From Chara braunii (taxonomy: Eukaryota; Streptophyta; Charophyceae; Charales; Characeae), in NCBI GenBank assembly GCA_003427395.1, contig BFEA01000043.1, forward strand, positions 588,899 through 630,127: DNA of 41,229 bases, in the 5' to 3' direction. Position numbers and translations under genes: made by a program. Positions 8,240 through 19,879 of this stretch are shown here, piece after piece. The notes below the pieces were generated by a model. It did not search any database. It saw nothing but the letters and a program-made list of their open reading frames with translations, and had not been told where the DNA came from. Every line of letters begins with the position of its first letter. The stretch's first letter is position 1.

Positions 8240-9232
8240 TTCGGCTGCGTGATTAGTCAGCTCTCTTGACCTGTTGTTGGAAGCTCGGGGTTGCGCGATC
8301 AGGAAGGATCAGCACACGAGCAAAGTAAGAGGTGAATAGAGTAGGAGTTGGGCGGCCCGACGGGCTGGTGCCGAATGCGCGGGATTGACGTGGGCCACGA
8401 CGGACTGTGGGCACGGGCGAATCCAACGGGTGCGGGAGGACTAAGCGGGGTGACAACTTCGTGGGTGGGTGCGTGACGACGGACTGTCCGCATCAGAGAG
8501 AGAGAGAGAGAAGGAGAGAGAGTTGAGGTCGATGGACGTGGGTTTGCTGTTTCTTTGTCTCTTCCCCCTCTTCGTCTGTGTACATACATTTTGATTACGG
8601 CTCCGGGGGGTTTGCCCGTTCTTATTTTCATTTTTGGCTTTTGGGAACCGAGACTTGGGTTTTTGCTCACACTTGTCACTGCTTTGTCCATCTCGATTGC
8701 GCGATGTGTATGATTGCTGAATGTATGGATGTAGGGACGTTATGCTTGCGCATCTACATCACTGCTGAGAATCCCGGTCCTTGCCTTTGCTTGTATCAAA
8801 CCCTTGCTCACAACTGATGCAGCTGTAAATAGGATAAGGATCTGACACTGATAGCAATTTTGTCCTCGTTCTTGTTTACCTCGCAATGGGGGGGGGGGGG
8901 GGGGGGGTTGTGATATGGTCGCATCTTGCAGAATCCGAAGCAATTAAACGATATGGGGATTGACCCCACGAACACCGCACGAGAATACGTGTGAACGCGA
9001 TCCGAGTCGCGCACTTACATGCATTCCCGTACGTCGATTCGCCCACCCAAGAAGACTTGAGGTGGAACCCTCATCCCGTACGAACATACTGAGGCATCAC
9101 TGAATCTGCCTGTCCTACACGTGTCCGTGCGCAGTGACGATATCCCGACCCGAGCTATCCCATCGACGATGATACCATAACGCGATCTTTGAACTCAGAC
9201 TCGTCCTATGACCCGGACTATTTCACCCCTAT

Positions 9233-9238
9233 AATAAA
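9233..9238 (+). terminator. Probable LTR polyadenylation signal
   Basis: AATAAA (in CTATAATAAACG) lies about 580 bases before the LTR end, downstream of the candidate TATA box as required for an R region. The equivalent site in the 3' LTR is 25695-25700. Another AATAAA at 7684 lies upstream of the TATA box and is a poorer candidate. Confidence 0.45.
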
Positions 9239-9815
9239 CGAACTCATAAGGACACGGTACCCTTGTCACACGGAGAATGGGCTATGTCCGCGGGAATTCC
9301 ACTGTGCCACCACTAGCGACCCTCGGTGCTCCGATTTCCCTTCCCCCGACCACACCTAGTACTTCACCCACCCGGGATTTGTTGAGATCACCACTAGTTT
9401 CCCTCCCTTCCGCCTCCTTCTCCCATATCATCAACTCAGTGTCGTCCCGTGGCCCGCCATAGCCCCCTACTGGCCCAATACGTTTTGCGTGAACTGCCGA
9501 CGTAGCGGCGGACAGAGAACTCCAGAATTCCGAAGGCCCAACCCGGGCGCGCGGCAACCTGCGCCCCGTGGCGGCCCCCGACGGCCTAACTTTTCAGGAC
9601 CACCCCCACCACGGAGGGACTTCCCCGTAACCCGTCACCCACAGTGCCCCGACCCCACCAGACCGTGAGTCCCTTGCGCATGCACCCCTGACTCGCCTAA
9701 TTGCATTCATACCCTTAAGACTCCCCCACTTTCCCCAAAAATCCTTGGCACACCCCTTTTCGCACTTCCAAGCCCACATCCCACTCCGATCAGGAAGTCG
9801 CGCCGGGTGTGAGGT

Positions 9816-9828
9816 TGGTATCGGAGCC
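9816..9828 (+). promoter_or_regulatory. Primer-binding site, initiator Met tRNA type
   Basis: TGGTATCGGAGCC lies immediately inside the 5' LTR. Plant LTR elements commonly use TGGTATCAGAGCC, complementary to the 3' end of initiator Met tRNA, and this site differs by one base (a transition). Its position fixes the end of the 5' LTR at about 9814. Confidence 0.82.
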
Positions 9829-9969
9829 CGACACGTGGCTAGGGTCTTAGGATCGATAGCGCGTTAATTAGGTGACCTGGCTAACCATGGGCGACCTCGC
9901 CCTCGGAACGCGCCTAGACGCGACCCTATCGTCACCAGAAGCAGAGCGGCTAACCGACGAGCAGCCAAT

Positions 9970-11148
9970 ATGGCTGCCAACGTGCAAAATCCGATTCCAC
10001 AACAAAATGCTAATCTACCTAATCAACTTGCCCCACGTGCACGAGCTCCCATGTCGCCACCAGATCTCTATCTATTTGATCCGGTGCACCATCTCGCAGG
10101 AGCATGGCTGGCCACGCTTAGAGCATAGCAGTACGATGATCACGAAGCACAGATCAACATTCCAGCTCGAATAGGAGGAGACTCTCATCATTGGTATAGT
10201 ACCTATGTATGGGTGGATCTCCCGACCTTCGAACGAGATTTCATGAACCGATTTGATTATGTTCACCCTGAGCAGGCATTGTACATGATCAAGGACCGAG
10301 TGCAGAAACCGCTCGAATCCGTTGTGGAATATCGAAACCGGTTCTACAGGATGTTCGTAAAAACTGAGCGAGGTGAGCAAGTAGGGAGAAATCTATTCAT
10401 TGACGGACTCCGCAGTCGAACATGCGAAAGCAGTTTTCTCCCATCACTCATACGCTACAACAAATTATGGCTGCCGCGGAAGAAATGGAACGGAAGTTCG
10501 CAGCGAACTTCCTGGAAGGAGAAGACTACCCTAGAGACGGAGATTTGACCAAGCTCGTACGGGCAAGAGCAGAACTGGCTGCTTTACAAAACAAATTTGA
10601 AAACATGGGATTTGTATCAGGACCTGTCACCTACATGGAACAGATAGGCCCCAAACGAGTAATCCTAAGCGAAACTTCGAGCATCTCTGCTCCTATGATG
10701 CCCCCGCCCGTCAGGGCATTACCCCCGCCGCCGGTGGAGGCTCCCGTACGATCGAACGAATCAGCAGCCATTTTCGAACTAACGATTGATTAGTTTGATC
10801 CAAGAAAGCAAAAAGGAACAGCGAGAACACAATGCTCGGCTGAAAGCCATGATGAGGAACATGCGACCTATTGCGGTGCATGCCCCTACGATGCAACAGG
10901 GATTAGCCCCCGCCCCTGCTCTCGGGGGAGCTGCGAACAACCTGAATGTTTGTTATGCCTGTCATCAGCCCGGACATCTAGCCCGTGATTGCCCCCACCG
11001 ACCCCCGCAACAGCGGATCAGAGTCGCACCTATGGCTGCGGCCCCCATCGCCAATGGACCTGGACGAGCCGGAGCCTTGATGGAAGAAGTAGAGGGTGGA
11101 GGAAGTGCCTTGGCCACCGCGGAAGAGGCCGCCGAGCTAATTCGCTAG
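9970..11148 (+). pseudogene. gag: Ty3 gag, decayed
   Basis: Reading from the ATG at 9970, the protein has a proline- and asparagine-rich start. A capsid-like retrotransposon-gag domain with FERDFMNRFDYVHPEQAL and ESVVEYRNRFYRMF follows near 10225-10360. Then come a helical stretch (AAAEEMERKFAANFLEGEDY) in another frame, a Pro-rich linker, and a CCHC zinc knuckle CYACHQPGHLARDC at about 10950-10990 back in the first frame. Breaks seen are a TAG at 10126-10128 inside the conserved part, a shift to another frame near 10430, and a return near 10790. Gag would coat the element RNA in virus-like particles, and this copy cannot do so. The region from 11150 to the N gap has no readable domain. Confidence 0.8.
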
Positions 11149-11335
11149 ACCAGTATGTGTCGCTGGGATATCCTGGACTAGGAATGATCGGAACAATCAG
11201 ACCAGCACCAGAACCGAAAGAAGTGGCGCGAGTGGCGACCGTCCTTAGGAGAAATGGAGTCGGGAGGACCCACCTTCGTCACAGGAGAAATCTTCCCCAA
11301 AAAAAATCGCCCCTTCAAAGTTTCTTAGCGGAATC

Positions 11336-11540
11336 NNNNNNNNNNNNNNNNNNNNNNNNNNNNNNNNNNNNNNNNNNNNNNNNNNNNNNNNNNNNNNNNN
11401 NNNNNNNNNNNNNNNNNNNNNNNNNNNNNNNNNNNNNNNNNNNNNNNNNNNNNNNNNNNNNNNNNNNNNNNNNNNNNNNNNNNNNNNNNNNNNNNNNNNN
11501 NNNNNNNNNNNNNNNNNNNNNNNNNNNNNNNNNNNNNNNN
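11336..11540. other. Assembly gap (205 N)
   Basis: This is an unresolved run of N inside the retrotransposon, just where protease would be expected to follow gag. Its true size is unknown, so part of the missing pol could lie here. Confidence 0.98.
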
Positions 11541-12212
11541 GGTTCCCGGCCCAGCCCTGGTTTAAAGCGCATTTTCAAACTGAAACCATAACTGCGCCCT
11601 AGTTTTCCCATTAAAAAAAGACTGAGTTTTTATGCATCTGAAACTTTCAGGGGCATAGGGCTACCCTAACTCCTAAACCCTAAGGAAAAGAAATTGTGGC
11701 CGCGCTGGCTCGTTCTCTTTGGGGCACAACATGATCATTTCGGACTGGTAGAAACAGCCTCGGATGTAGTGGTGGTTCAAGACTGGGCCTCGTAACAGCC
11801 ATCTTCTCAGTTAAGCCTGGGCCACTTAACATCAATCCCAGCTACACCACCGATACATCCTTGCCTGGCAGTGCCGCACTGTGCGCCAAGCATTGCCGAA
11901 CCTCAGCGGTGCACTTTTTTGGAGTTTTTTCCTTTTTTGGCTGACACTGCCAGCCATTGTGGTCCGGTAGCCCCGAGCCTCCGAAATTTTGGGAGTAGGT
12001 GATAAAGAAATCTTCCAAGGTTTGGGCCGTGCACTAGCGGTTTAGGGCCGGGCCACTTAATGCAATGTTAGTCGAGTCTGGGCCACTTAACAACCTTCTA
12101 AGTTAAGAGTGACTGGGTTATGTAACATGCATCTCAGTTAAGATTGACTGGGCTATGTAACATGCATCTCAGTTAAGACTGCCTGGGCCCAGCCTTAAAC
12201 CACAATTCTTCC
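11541..12212. repeat. MITE-derived sequence with about 37-bp direct repeats
   Basis: There is no gene. On the minus strand, 11930-11990 parallels the interior of the 3883-4078 MITE (CTACCGGACCACAATGGCTGG). A unit with TCAGTTAAGATTGACTGGG and TATGTAACATGCATC is repeated at about 12100-12180. The ends carry variants of the GGTGGTTYAA terminal motif (about 11770 and 12195). This is an old member or several fused members of the same non-autonomous family, inserted inside the Ty3 element. Confidence 0.5.
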
Positions 12213-12280
12213 TAAGCCACCAGTACATGGCCCCAGCCTTCTTTTTTCTTTTTTTGTAAGAATCAAGATTGTTCAATCCA
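12213..12280 (+). mobile_element. Left part of a MITE split by the LINE
   Basis: It begins TAAGCCACCAGTACATGGCC, the family terminus, and breaks at the LINE insertion site. Its last 16 bases, AAGATTGTTCAATCCA, are repeated at 18802-18817 where the MITE resumes. The two parts together make a MITE of about 230 bp. Confidence 0.65.
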
Positions 12281-13039
12281 GCTCCGGCGGATCCAGACGC
12301 CCCCCCACAAGAAATGGGACTAGACCAGAAAATCCAAGTGGTGGCCGACTGGATACTTAAGCACCTTCAGTCGAACTGCCCATATGAGGGGGAGGAATAC
12401 TGGGACAAAACGTATGTCGAATTGGTGGGGCTCCTGAACAACAGCCCATCACTGAGGACCACATTAACATTCGGCCCTCCCCCCCACTTCACATGGGCAG
12501 AGGCCTTCCAGCGAGTACTGGTCGTGGCCCGGGGTAGGCTCCATCCCCTGGTTGCTCACCATCCAACACAGAAGGTGCACGTCCCAGCGGCCAAGGGAGG
12601 GGAAGCAACTTAGGAAGGAATGACTTCACACAGACTTAAGTTGCGGCAGCTCATAGAACGGGGCCTCTTTGAGCTACCTCTATCTAAACTAAGTGGAGTA
12701 GTCCCCTTCAGGAAGGCAGATGGAAAATGGGAGTTAGGCCTCTCCCCGGTGGGGGAATACGGGGGAGTAACGCTCCACGGCTGGGACTTCGCGGCTCAGG
12801 GAGGAGATCGGAGGGAATGGGACATAGCCTTTACCAACCAAATGTCCGACTTCATCCCCAAACACTACGCCCCTGGGGCCAGAGCAGGCATGAGGTTTGT
12901 CGGGGCAAGCAGTGAGCAGATGGCTAAGAATGACCTCTATCTGTTTTTCGAACCCAACAAATCCGCCAACCTGGGCTGGTACAGCCACAATGCTCTCTTA
13001 GATCTACAGTGCGTTAAGATAAAAACTAGCGAGTACTGA
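12281..13039 (+). pseudogene. LINE ORF1-like region, decayed
   Basis: One frame runs from the LINE 5' end to 13039 with an internal TAG at 12611-12613. The first part is acidic and Trp/Leu-rich (VVADWILKHLQSNCPYEGEE). The second is a globular-looking domain (GKWELGLSPVGEYGG, WDIAFTNQMSDFIPKHYAPG). No CCHC knuckle or RRM is recognisable. The assignment as ORF1 rests on position upstream of the endonuclease. The start codon is missing, consistent with 5' truncation. The function of ORF1 proteins is RNA binding, but nothing here proves it. Confidence 0.55.
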
Positions 13040-13119
13040 CCCGAAGACGATATATGCAAATGCCTATGTCACATCGTGCGAAAGCGAGTCCTACTTTCGG
13101 ACAGATGGGATGTTAGGCA

Positions 13120-16100
13120 ATGACATCCGCTATGAAACCAGGGGCCCCTCGTGAAATCGGGAAAGCGAACCTTAAGGTAATGGAGGATCTAGATACACTA
13201 TACTGCAGGAACCCGGCATGGAAGAAATGCGTGGAGGCGGCCGACCTCGACCTGCGCTCCATCAACGTCAATGGCCTGGCATCAAGGAAACTAGAGAAAC
13301 ACCAAGCCATCTGGGACCAACTCAAGGGGATAGGAGGGAGACGGTGACCGGACATAATCTGTATACAGGAAACTCACCTACAAAACACCCCGGAGCATAA
13401 TAGAGCCCATAAGCTGATCTGGCCCCATATTGCTATCAGAGCTCACGCTCCAGACCAGGCTCGCCGGGTGTTGCAATCTGGATACCCCCGAAGTCCAGAT
13501 TTCAACCGATCCACTAGGCGGTGGATAAAGTGGGAGGGCGATGGGCTTCGGTACTGGGAATGTTGGAACTAGAATTGCTCAGTGTCCTCTGTATTTATTC
13601 GCCAAACTCAGTAAGCGACAGACGAGAATTCTTGAGGACGATGGGAACGCAAGTCCCGGAAGGTATACCCTTAGTAATCGCCGGGGATTTTAATGCAACA
13701 CCCGATAGAAGTCTTGATAGATGGAATCCCCAGGAATCCCTCTCTTTCGCGGCAGCAGAAGATGAGCAGATGTTAGCAGACCTCTGCGAAACCCTTTCTG
13801 TCTTCGATACTTTCCGACGCCTGCACCCTCAATCCACAGCATTCACCTGCATCCGAGACAGCGGCCCGGCACGCCTTTCTAAATCTAGAATTGATCTTAT
13901 CCTGCTGTCTAAAGATCTAGAGGGCGCTCTGCGATGGGCGTTAATTCTCCCTCGTAGCCCGCACCCAGGGCTGGACCACAAGATATGCGACATAGTACTA
14001 ACGATGAGGAAAAGGCCTGGTCAACGGCCTGGGTTCTACAAACTGAACACCTCCTTACTTAAAGACTCAACATTCCCACAAATGATCCGGCAAGAATGAG
14101 ACTTCTGACGCCAACAAAAACATCTATTCGGATCCCACCTCGAATGGTTTAACAATGGTCTGATCTTCCTAGCCCGGAAACGCAAGGAATTCTCCAAAGC
14201 TAAAGCAACCCTACGACAACAGCACGAAATGACTGCCCACAATGAACTCCTACGCTTGGAAAATCAGGCAGACTCGCAACACCTTAATTCCGATCAGGAA
14301 AAACAGCATTTTATCACCTCCATCCAAAATATCAAAGACCGTCTCCTACAGTATGCCAAATATAGATGGCAAGGAATCAGGATCAGAGGGAAAATGGCTA
14401 AACTTTCCCATGAAGCCTCAATGGACACCCATTTTTTTTCCATGGCCACCGCGCGGACACGGCGGACCATCATCGAAGCCTTTTTCGACCCGAACGATAA
14501 CAATACCATTGCCACGGACACGGCGCATTGCACATTAATCACCAGGAACTTTTTTAAGCAACTATACACTTCTCAAGTCCCACAAGTGTCAGCAAGGTCC
14601 CGTCAGATTCAGAACTTTCTTCTCCCGATGGACCGTCACATCTCGCCCCAACAACGTGATAAACTCGAGTCTAAATTAACAACAGATGAAATATGGTCGG
14701 CACTTCTTCAAATGAAGGAAGATAAAACCCCAGGGATAGACGGCTTCCCCAAGGAATTTCGGGAAACCATGTGGACAGACCTAAATTCTGACCTATGGGA
14801 GTATTACCAAAAGGTATGAGAGGTCGGGGAGATGGGGGAAACAGTTGGGAAATGAGTGCTCTCTCTCCTCTACTAAAAGGGGGATAAAATGAGCATCTGG
14901 AACTACAGGCCTATCACACTACTCACGGTTGTTTATAAAATGCTTGCCAAAGCATTGGCGAACCGTATGGCAACGGTTCTAGAAGAGGTCATCCACCCAG
15001 CCCAAACAGCCTTCATGTCCGGGAAGAACATACAGGAAAACATCCTGCTAGTCAATGACGTGGTCCAATTAGCACGACGAAAGCAGGCCAATGCAGCGAT
15101 AATCTTCATAGACTTTGAAAAAGCCTACGACCACGTGGACTGGGAGTTCTTAGATATGTGCTTAGAAAGAATGAATTTTGGACCCTCCTTCCTGCGCTGG
15201 GTTAAGATCCTCCATAAAAACGCCACCACTTGCGTCCAAATCAACGGCTTTGTGACACCCCCCTTCGAACTCCAACGGTCAGTAAGACAAGGGGACCCTA
15301 TCGCCCCCTACCTCTTCCTTGTTATCATGGAAACGCTATCAGCTAATCTACGACAGAACAAAGACCTCACACGTATTGCCATATCAAACATCCCCGAGGA
15401 GACGATACCCATCTGTTCCTTATTTGCTGATGACCTGACCATATTAGTGGATGCAACCGAGGCCAATATGAAAGAAATTCAGCAACTCATGAACAAATTT
15501 TGTTGCCTGTCAGACATGTCCGTTAACTGGGGACAAAAGACCACGGGCTACTGGCTGCATCACCAAGGGGGTAGACCTCCGGAACACCAACGTATCACGT
15601 GGCTCCCTCCGGAAGACCCCTTGAGAATCCTGGGGGCATTAATTACCGCCAAAGGTAGACCAACATCCAATTATGAATGACTCACAGGACCAGCATCAAT
15701 TAAGCTGGAAAAATGGAACAACAAACGAACATCTATCTTCGGGTGGGCGTTCGTCATTAATAATGTGGTCCTGGCCACTCTCTGGTACAAGGTCGTCCTA
15801 TGGCCCATGAGTAACGGAGGGCTTAAAGTATTGAAACAACAACTTGCGGCCTTCCTATGGAGAGGCGACAACAATAATACCCACGCCATCAGCCGTGTAG
15901 CATGGGACTCGGTGATTCAACCCAAGAACAAGGGCGGGTTGGGTATCATAGACCCGGCCACGCAATTCCAGGACCTTTCATTGACTTCAACACATCATCT
16001 TTTTCCCAACGTCGCCATGGGTCCCCCTCGCCCTGGCACATATTTCAAACCTCGCTCCATAATCTCCACCGGAAATGGACCCCCGCATATGGCTGGAAGA

Positions 16101-17811
16101 CAGGTACTGAAGGATACCCAAGAAGTACAGGAATGACGACCCCGCAGACAAATACTGGGTACGCCTTATTCGTACATGGAGGAAGCTCCCGCCCCCCGAC
16201 CGACCCGCACCTGAGAGGTGGGAATAAATATTTCGGCAGCCCCTTTTTGGCAACCGTTTAATAACGAACCCAGGAGGGCGGATACGATGTGCTTCAGACT
16301 CCCCATGGAAAGGGTGGGTGAAACACGGGATCCGAAGGGTTGGGGATCTCTGGGATTCAGAGGAAAGAAACTGGAGAAACACGGACATGATAAGAGCAAC
16401 CCTGTGATATTGCCGCTTCACTGAGAAAACACTTAACAAGTTGATTGATAGCTTCCCTCTCCACTGGTACATTACCCTCAAGAAAGGCCCCGGCGCAAAA
16501 GAAGATGACTGGGTGGGGCTACATGACCATGAGGGGGAAGTAGGGTATGTGCACCTAGTTAATCCATCACAGGTACTAGTTGAAGTCTTCTCCATTCTAA
16601 AGGACGATGGACTAAGGTGTAACTACCAACCCTTCATTTGGAAGGAGCAGAATGAGGTGTACCGCATCAGNGTCTTCTCCATTCTAAAGGACGATGGACT
16701 AAGGTGTAACTACCAACCCTTCATTTGGAAGGAGCAGAATGAGGTGTACCGCATCAGGGTCATTACCGATGGAAGTCACCAGAGGGTGTACCACCCCATG
16801 GTCCCAATCGAAGACCTCCCCTTGGACCCTGAAGAGTGGCGGTGGACCATGAACATCCCACACAGGAAGGGGGAGGAAAAAACACTGACTCTACGGAACC
16901 TAAAATCCAAGTCGGCCTACCGAATGCTCAGACCAAAATGCAGGCTTCGGGATCGTATAGAAGATAGATGGTACCGCCACCTCAATGTGGATCGCCATCT
17001 ACTGAAGCCCATACGCTGGTTTGCCTAGCACCACAAAAGACCCGCCAAGATCTCCGCCCTCCAGTGGCAAATAAAGCACAGGTGTCTACCGACTATGGAC
17101 TGGCTGATAGACCACACCCACCTGGAGCAACAAGGGAAGGCACTGCCATGGTGTTGTCGATGTCTTCAAAGTTACCCCGGGGGGAGACGGGCCGAAACCA
17201 TTGAACACATTTTCCTCCAATGTCCCGTGTCGGTGCTACTGTGGAGAAGTTGGGATAGAATCTGGCGACACATAGTTCCCGGAGCAGTATGGCCATGGGA
17301 GTGGAGGGCTATACTCTTGGGACATTTCCCTCCAATACGGGGGAAGATATTTGAGGAGAACATGTTCAATCTGGGTAGACGGAGTGTGCTATGGACTATA
17401 TGGTGGAGAAGATGTTATTTGGAGTTAGAGGGAGCATGGGTGGAGGACGGAGAGGCGATGGAACAAATTCGGACATTGATTCATTATGAGCCGGCGACAC
17501 AATGGAAGAAAACTAAAGACAAGCTCGACCAAATGTCCTCCTGGGGAGACATGAACCGGATCATTGCTACCTTCTGCATGGACTGGCTGGGGGGGGGAAG
17601 GGAGGGATGGGTGGCAGCAGTAAAGTGGACCGGTCGCCAGACAGAGGGAGAAGCACGAGGGGCCCGGACAGAGATAATAAGGGATTATCAGTTGATCTTT
17701 CACGACTGGACCAAGATAGACCCCAACTCTCCGTTACGTTCCGCCCAGGATTTTGCAGACCCATTCCCACCCCATCCGTTGTCCCTAGCAGAGCTCTTGC
17801 CGCCTGCATAA
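13120..17811 (+). pseudogene. LINE ORF2: endonuclease, reverse transcriptase, zf-RVT domain, decayed
   Basis: The endonuclease begins near 13252 (RSINVNGL), continues with IICIQETHL, VIAGDFNATPD near 13675, and a terminal block with RIDLILLS and GLDHKICDIVL. Reverse transcriptase follows: TPGIDGFP near 14735, RPITLLTVVYKMLAKALANR near 14910, IDFEKAYDHVDW, SVRQGDPIAPYLF, and the catalytic FADD at 15423-15434. The C-terminal part has CRCLQS...ETIEHIFLQC near 17155-17225, a zf-RVT zinc motif typical of plant LINEs. Breaks include stops at 13345, 14097, 14817, 15678 and 17026 and frame changes near 13500 and between 16130 and 16440. Most stops replace a Trp or Arg codon by one transition. An 86-base duplication around a single N at 16671 is probably an assembly artefact. 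Confidence 0.85.
16585..16757. other. 86-bp duplication flanking a single N (probable assembly artefact)
   Basis: The 86 bases before the N at 16671 (starting GTCTTCTCCATTC, ending CGCATCAG) are repeated exactly after it. Exact duplication at a one-base gap is typical of two contig ends joined without merging their overlap, so the LINE protein probably has only one copy of this segment. Confidence 0.8.
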
Positions 17812-17821
17812 GCTCGGACTG

Positions 17822-18801
17822 AAAAGCGTCAAGCCTCATAATACTTCAGCTGTAGCCTGGTTTTCAGTCGGTTTTCTGTCGCACCTTCAGCCTGTTTTCG
17901 GTCGCTCTTCGAAGGCCCCTTGTCTTGGTTGGCCAAGGCTAGGGGAGGGAGGGAGGTCAGCGCAGCTCAGTGCATCCTAGTTCTGCCTGGTTTCTTAGCA
18001 TGTTTTCTGGTTCTCTGTTGCTCCTTGTTGCTCCTTGCTCAGAAAACTTCAGTAGCTCAGAACAGCCTAGCTCTAGTTCAGCCTGGCTCCTAGCCTGTTT
18101 GCTGTCGCTCTTTCAGCCTGCTTTCTGCCGCTCTTCGAGTACCATTTGCTTTGGTTGACTAAGGTTGACTGAGGTTAGGGGAGGGAGGGGGGTCAGCACA
18201 ACTTAGAGCAGCCTAGTTCAATCTGGCGTCTCAGCTTTCCAGCTGGTTTTTCAGCCTGTTTTGCTGTTGCTCTTCGTCCCTTCATTGCTCTTCGGTCTTT
18301 CCAATCCGTCCATTTTTGTGCAGTTGCCCCGGTCATTCTACAGTTTGCTTCAGTTGCTTCAGTTGCTTCAGTTGTTTCCAATCACGTGCAAACACTTGCT
18401 TGCTTGCAAACACTTGCTATGATAGATGTGCCCGACACAATTGGCGCCAAGAGGATAGCAGAGGATAATAGGTGGTGGGTGGAGACTAGGGGAGGGAGGG
18501 AGGGAGACCCCACCGGTGCCCCCCAGTGCCCCCCCCCCCAATACCCGACTGTGGGACAGGCTAGGTAGGGAAGAATAGATTGAATATGGGATGCTGGACC
18601 CGGTTTCCAGCATCTTGACGTCACCGCATTGATGTATTATTTTGCAAAGATTTACTTAAGGGACGCTGGACCCGGTTTCCAGCAGGTGCTGCTCCCCACC
18701 AATAGATGGAGCGGCCCGCTAGGCAGAGCCTCAATCCCGGTGGTTCTCCTACCACCACCAGGATAGAGGTCTTGCGCAAGGGCCTTATTTCAAAAAAAAA
18801 A
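17822..18801 (+). repeat. LINE 3' UTR with internal direct repeats and poly-A tail
   Basis: A segment with TCAGCCTG, a 'gctcttcga' block, AGGGGAGGGAGGG and GTCAGC occurs at about 17886 and again at about 18113, with a partial third near 18253. Further on, GCTGGACCCGGTTTCCAGCA occurs at about 18592 and 18664. The end is an A run at 18792-18803. Fragments resembling this 3' end lie at 617-670 and 980-1026. Confidence 0.65.
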
Positions 18802-18817
18802 AAGATTGTTCAATCCA

Positions 18818-18978
18818 AAAAGTTCGGATGAACAGTGCTGTTGGACCAAAATGGCTGGTGGCATCAGCCAAAAGAAAACAAAAACGCCACGCTGGTGTTT
18901 CGGCAAAGCTTTGCATGCAGCGGGGCTCGAGGCTTGTGAAATCTTTTACCTCGGATCATCGGATGTACTGGAGGTTTA
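18818..18978 (+). mobile_element. Right part of the MITE split by the LINE
   Basis: It resumes after the LINE target duplication and contains AAAATGGCTGGTGGCATCAG, the internal palindrome of the family. It ends GTACTGGAGGTTTA, the inverted terminal motif, followed by A to give TTAA. Confidence 0.65.
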
Positions 18979-19193
18979 ACAACCATCTCTTTCTTCTTCC
19001 ACACACATGATGGCACGTCCACTCCACCCCAATTGTCTACCCGCTCCCCTTTCTCTTTGAAATGAAGTTTTGGCCACGACTGTCCATACTGGCGGTTGCG
19101 CTGTGTGGTTTGACCGTGGTTTGACTCTGGCCATGGTTGGCCATACGCTGTATGGTTTTACCGTGGTTTGACTCTGGCCATGGTTGCCCACGT
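18979..19193. repeat. Short direct repeats joining the MITE to the pol remnant
   Basis: There is no gene. ACCGTGGTTTGACTCTGGCC occurs twice, about 52 bases apart (near 19110 and 19160), each followed by ATGGTTGSCC. The second copy abuts the point where the Ty3 reading frame resumes. Confidence 0.6.
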
Positions 19194-19879
19194 CTCTGAC
19201 GCAGGTTCGAGCCTTCTTGGGGCTGGCGTTGTACTATCGGCGCTTCATCAAGGGTTTTATCGCGATTGCACGTCCACTAACGAATCTGTTACGGAAAGAC
19301 CAGCCTCTCAGCTAGGACGCGGAGTGCCAGCAGACCTTTGCAACCCTCAAGGACGCTCTGGCAACAACCCCTATTTTGATCCGGCCGGACCCCTCGAAGC
19401 AGTTCATCCTCATCACGGACTGGCAACCGGAAGCTATTTTCGCTATTTTAGCCCGAAAGGGGAACGATGGTCGAGAACACGTCATCGAGTACGCGTCACG
19501 AACCGTACCGGACGAACGAAGAAACGACTTCGCACCTCAGGGTGAGTGCTATGCAGTAGTTTGGGGAATCCAACACTTCCATCCGTATCTCTACGGACAG
19601 AAGTTCCGCCTCGTAACGGACCACGAGCCTCTGCTGGCGCTGAAGAAACTCACCAACTACACGGGCAGGATTGGCCGTTGGGCGGTGCGGTTGCAAGAAT
19701 ACGACTTCGACATCGTCCATCGAAAGACAGAGCGACACGGCAACGCGGACGGGCTGACACGTCTACATCGGCCTGCCAAGGTACCAAAGGGCGAGGAAAT
19801 TACACCGTGGAAGGAGCCGGACTTGACCCACGAGCCGAAATATGGACAAGTGGCAGTTCTTCCACGTGGCAAGAAGTAA
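19194..19879 (+). pseudogene. pol: Ty3 pol: end of RT and RNase H
   Basis: The frame resumes abruptly with SLTQVRAFLGLALYYRRFI, the region just after the RT palm in Ty3 elements. RNase H follows: FILITDWQPEAIFAIL, GECYAVVWGIQHFHPYLYG, LVTDHEPLLAL and HRKTERHGNADGLTR. The acidic residues expected of the active site are visible (Asp in ITDWQ, Glu in GECYA, Asp in NADGLTR). A TAG at 19313-19315 sits where this family has a conserved Trp. The upstream RT palm and protease are missing from this strand. The frame ends at 19879, overlapping the PHD-finger frame. Confidence 0.85.

Larger units (their letters stand above)
7457..9814 (+). repeat. 5' LTR
   Basis: It matches 23919-26276 base for base over most of its length. 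It contains a TATAAAT at 8233-8239, a (GA)n tract near 8494-8522, a long G run near 8887-8907 and an AATAAA at 9233-9238. The end is set just before the primer-binding site. Small open frames inside are duplicated identically in the other LTR and are not supported as genes. Identity runs three or four bases past the assigned end because TTGG happens to follow both copies. Confidence 0.88.
12281..18801 (+). mobile_element. LINE (non-LTR retrotransposon), 6.5 kb, with 16-bp target duplication
   Basis: Flanks are perfect 16-bp direct repeats AAGATTGTTCAATCCA at 12265-12280 and 18802-18817. A poly-A run directly precedes the right one, the signature of target-primed insertion. Order inside is an ORF1-like region, apurinic-type endonuclease, reverse transcriptase, a zf-RVT-type C-terminus, and a repetitive 3' UTR. 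The 5' end starts within a frame that is already open, so the copy is probably 5'-truncated. Several stops and frame changes make it non-autonomous. It interrupts a MITE, which in turn lies inside the Ty3 element. Confidence 0.9.

Noticed and set aside
8299-8691. A 130-codon minus-strand frame in the LTR, repeated exactly at 24761-25153
   Set aside because: Its presence in both LTRs only reflects LTR identity. There is no domain, it crosses the (GA)n tract, and it runs antisense to the element.
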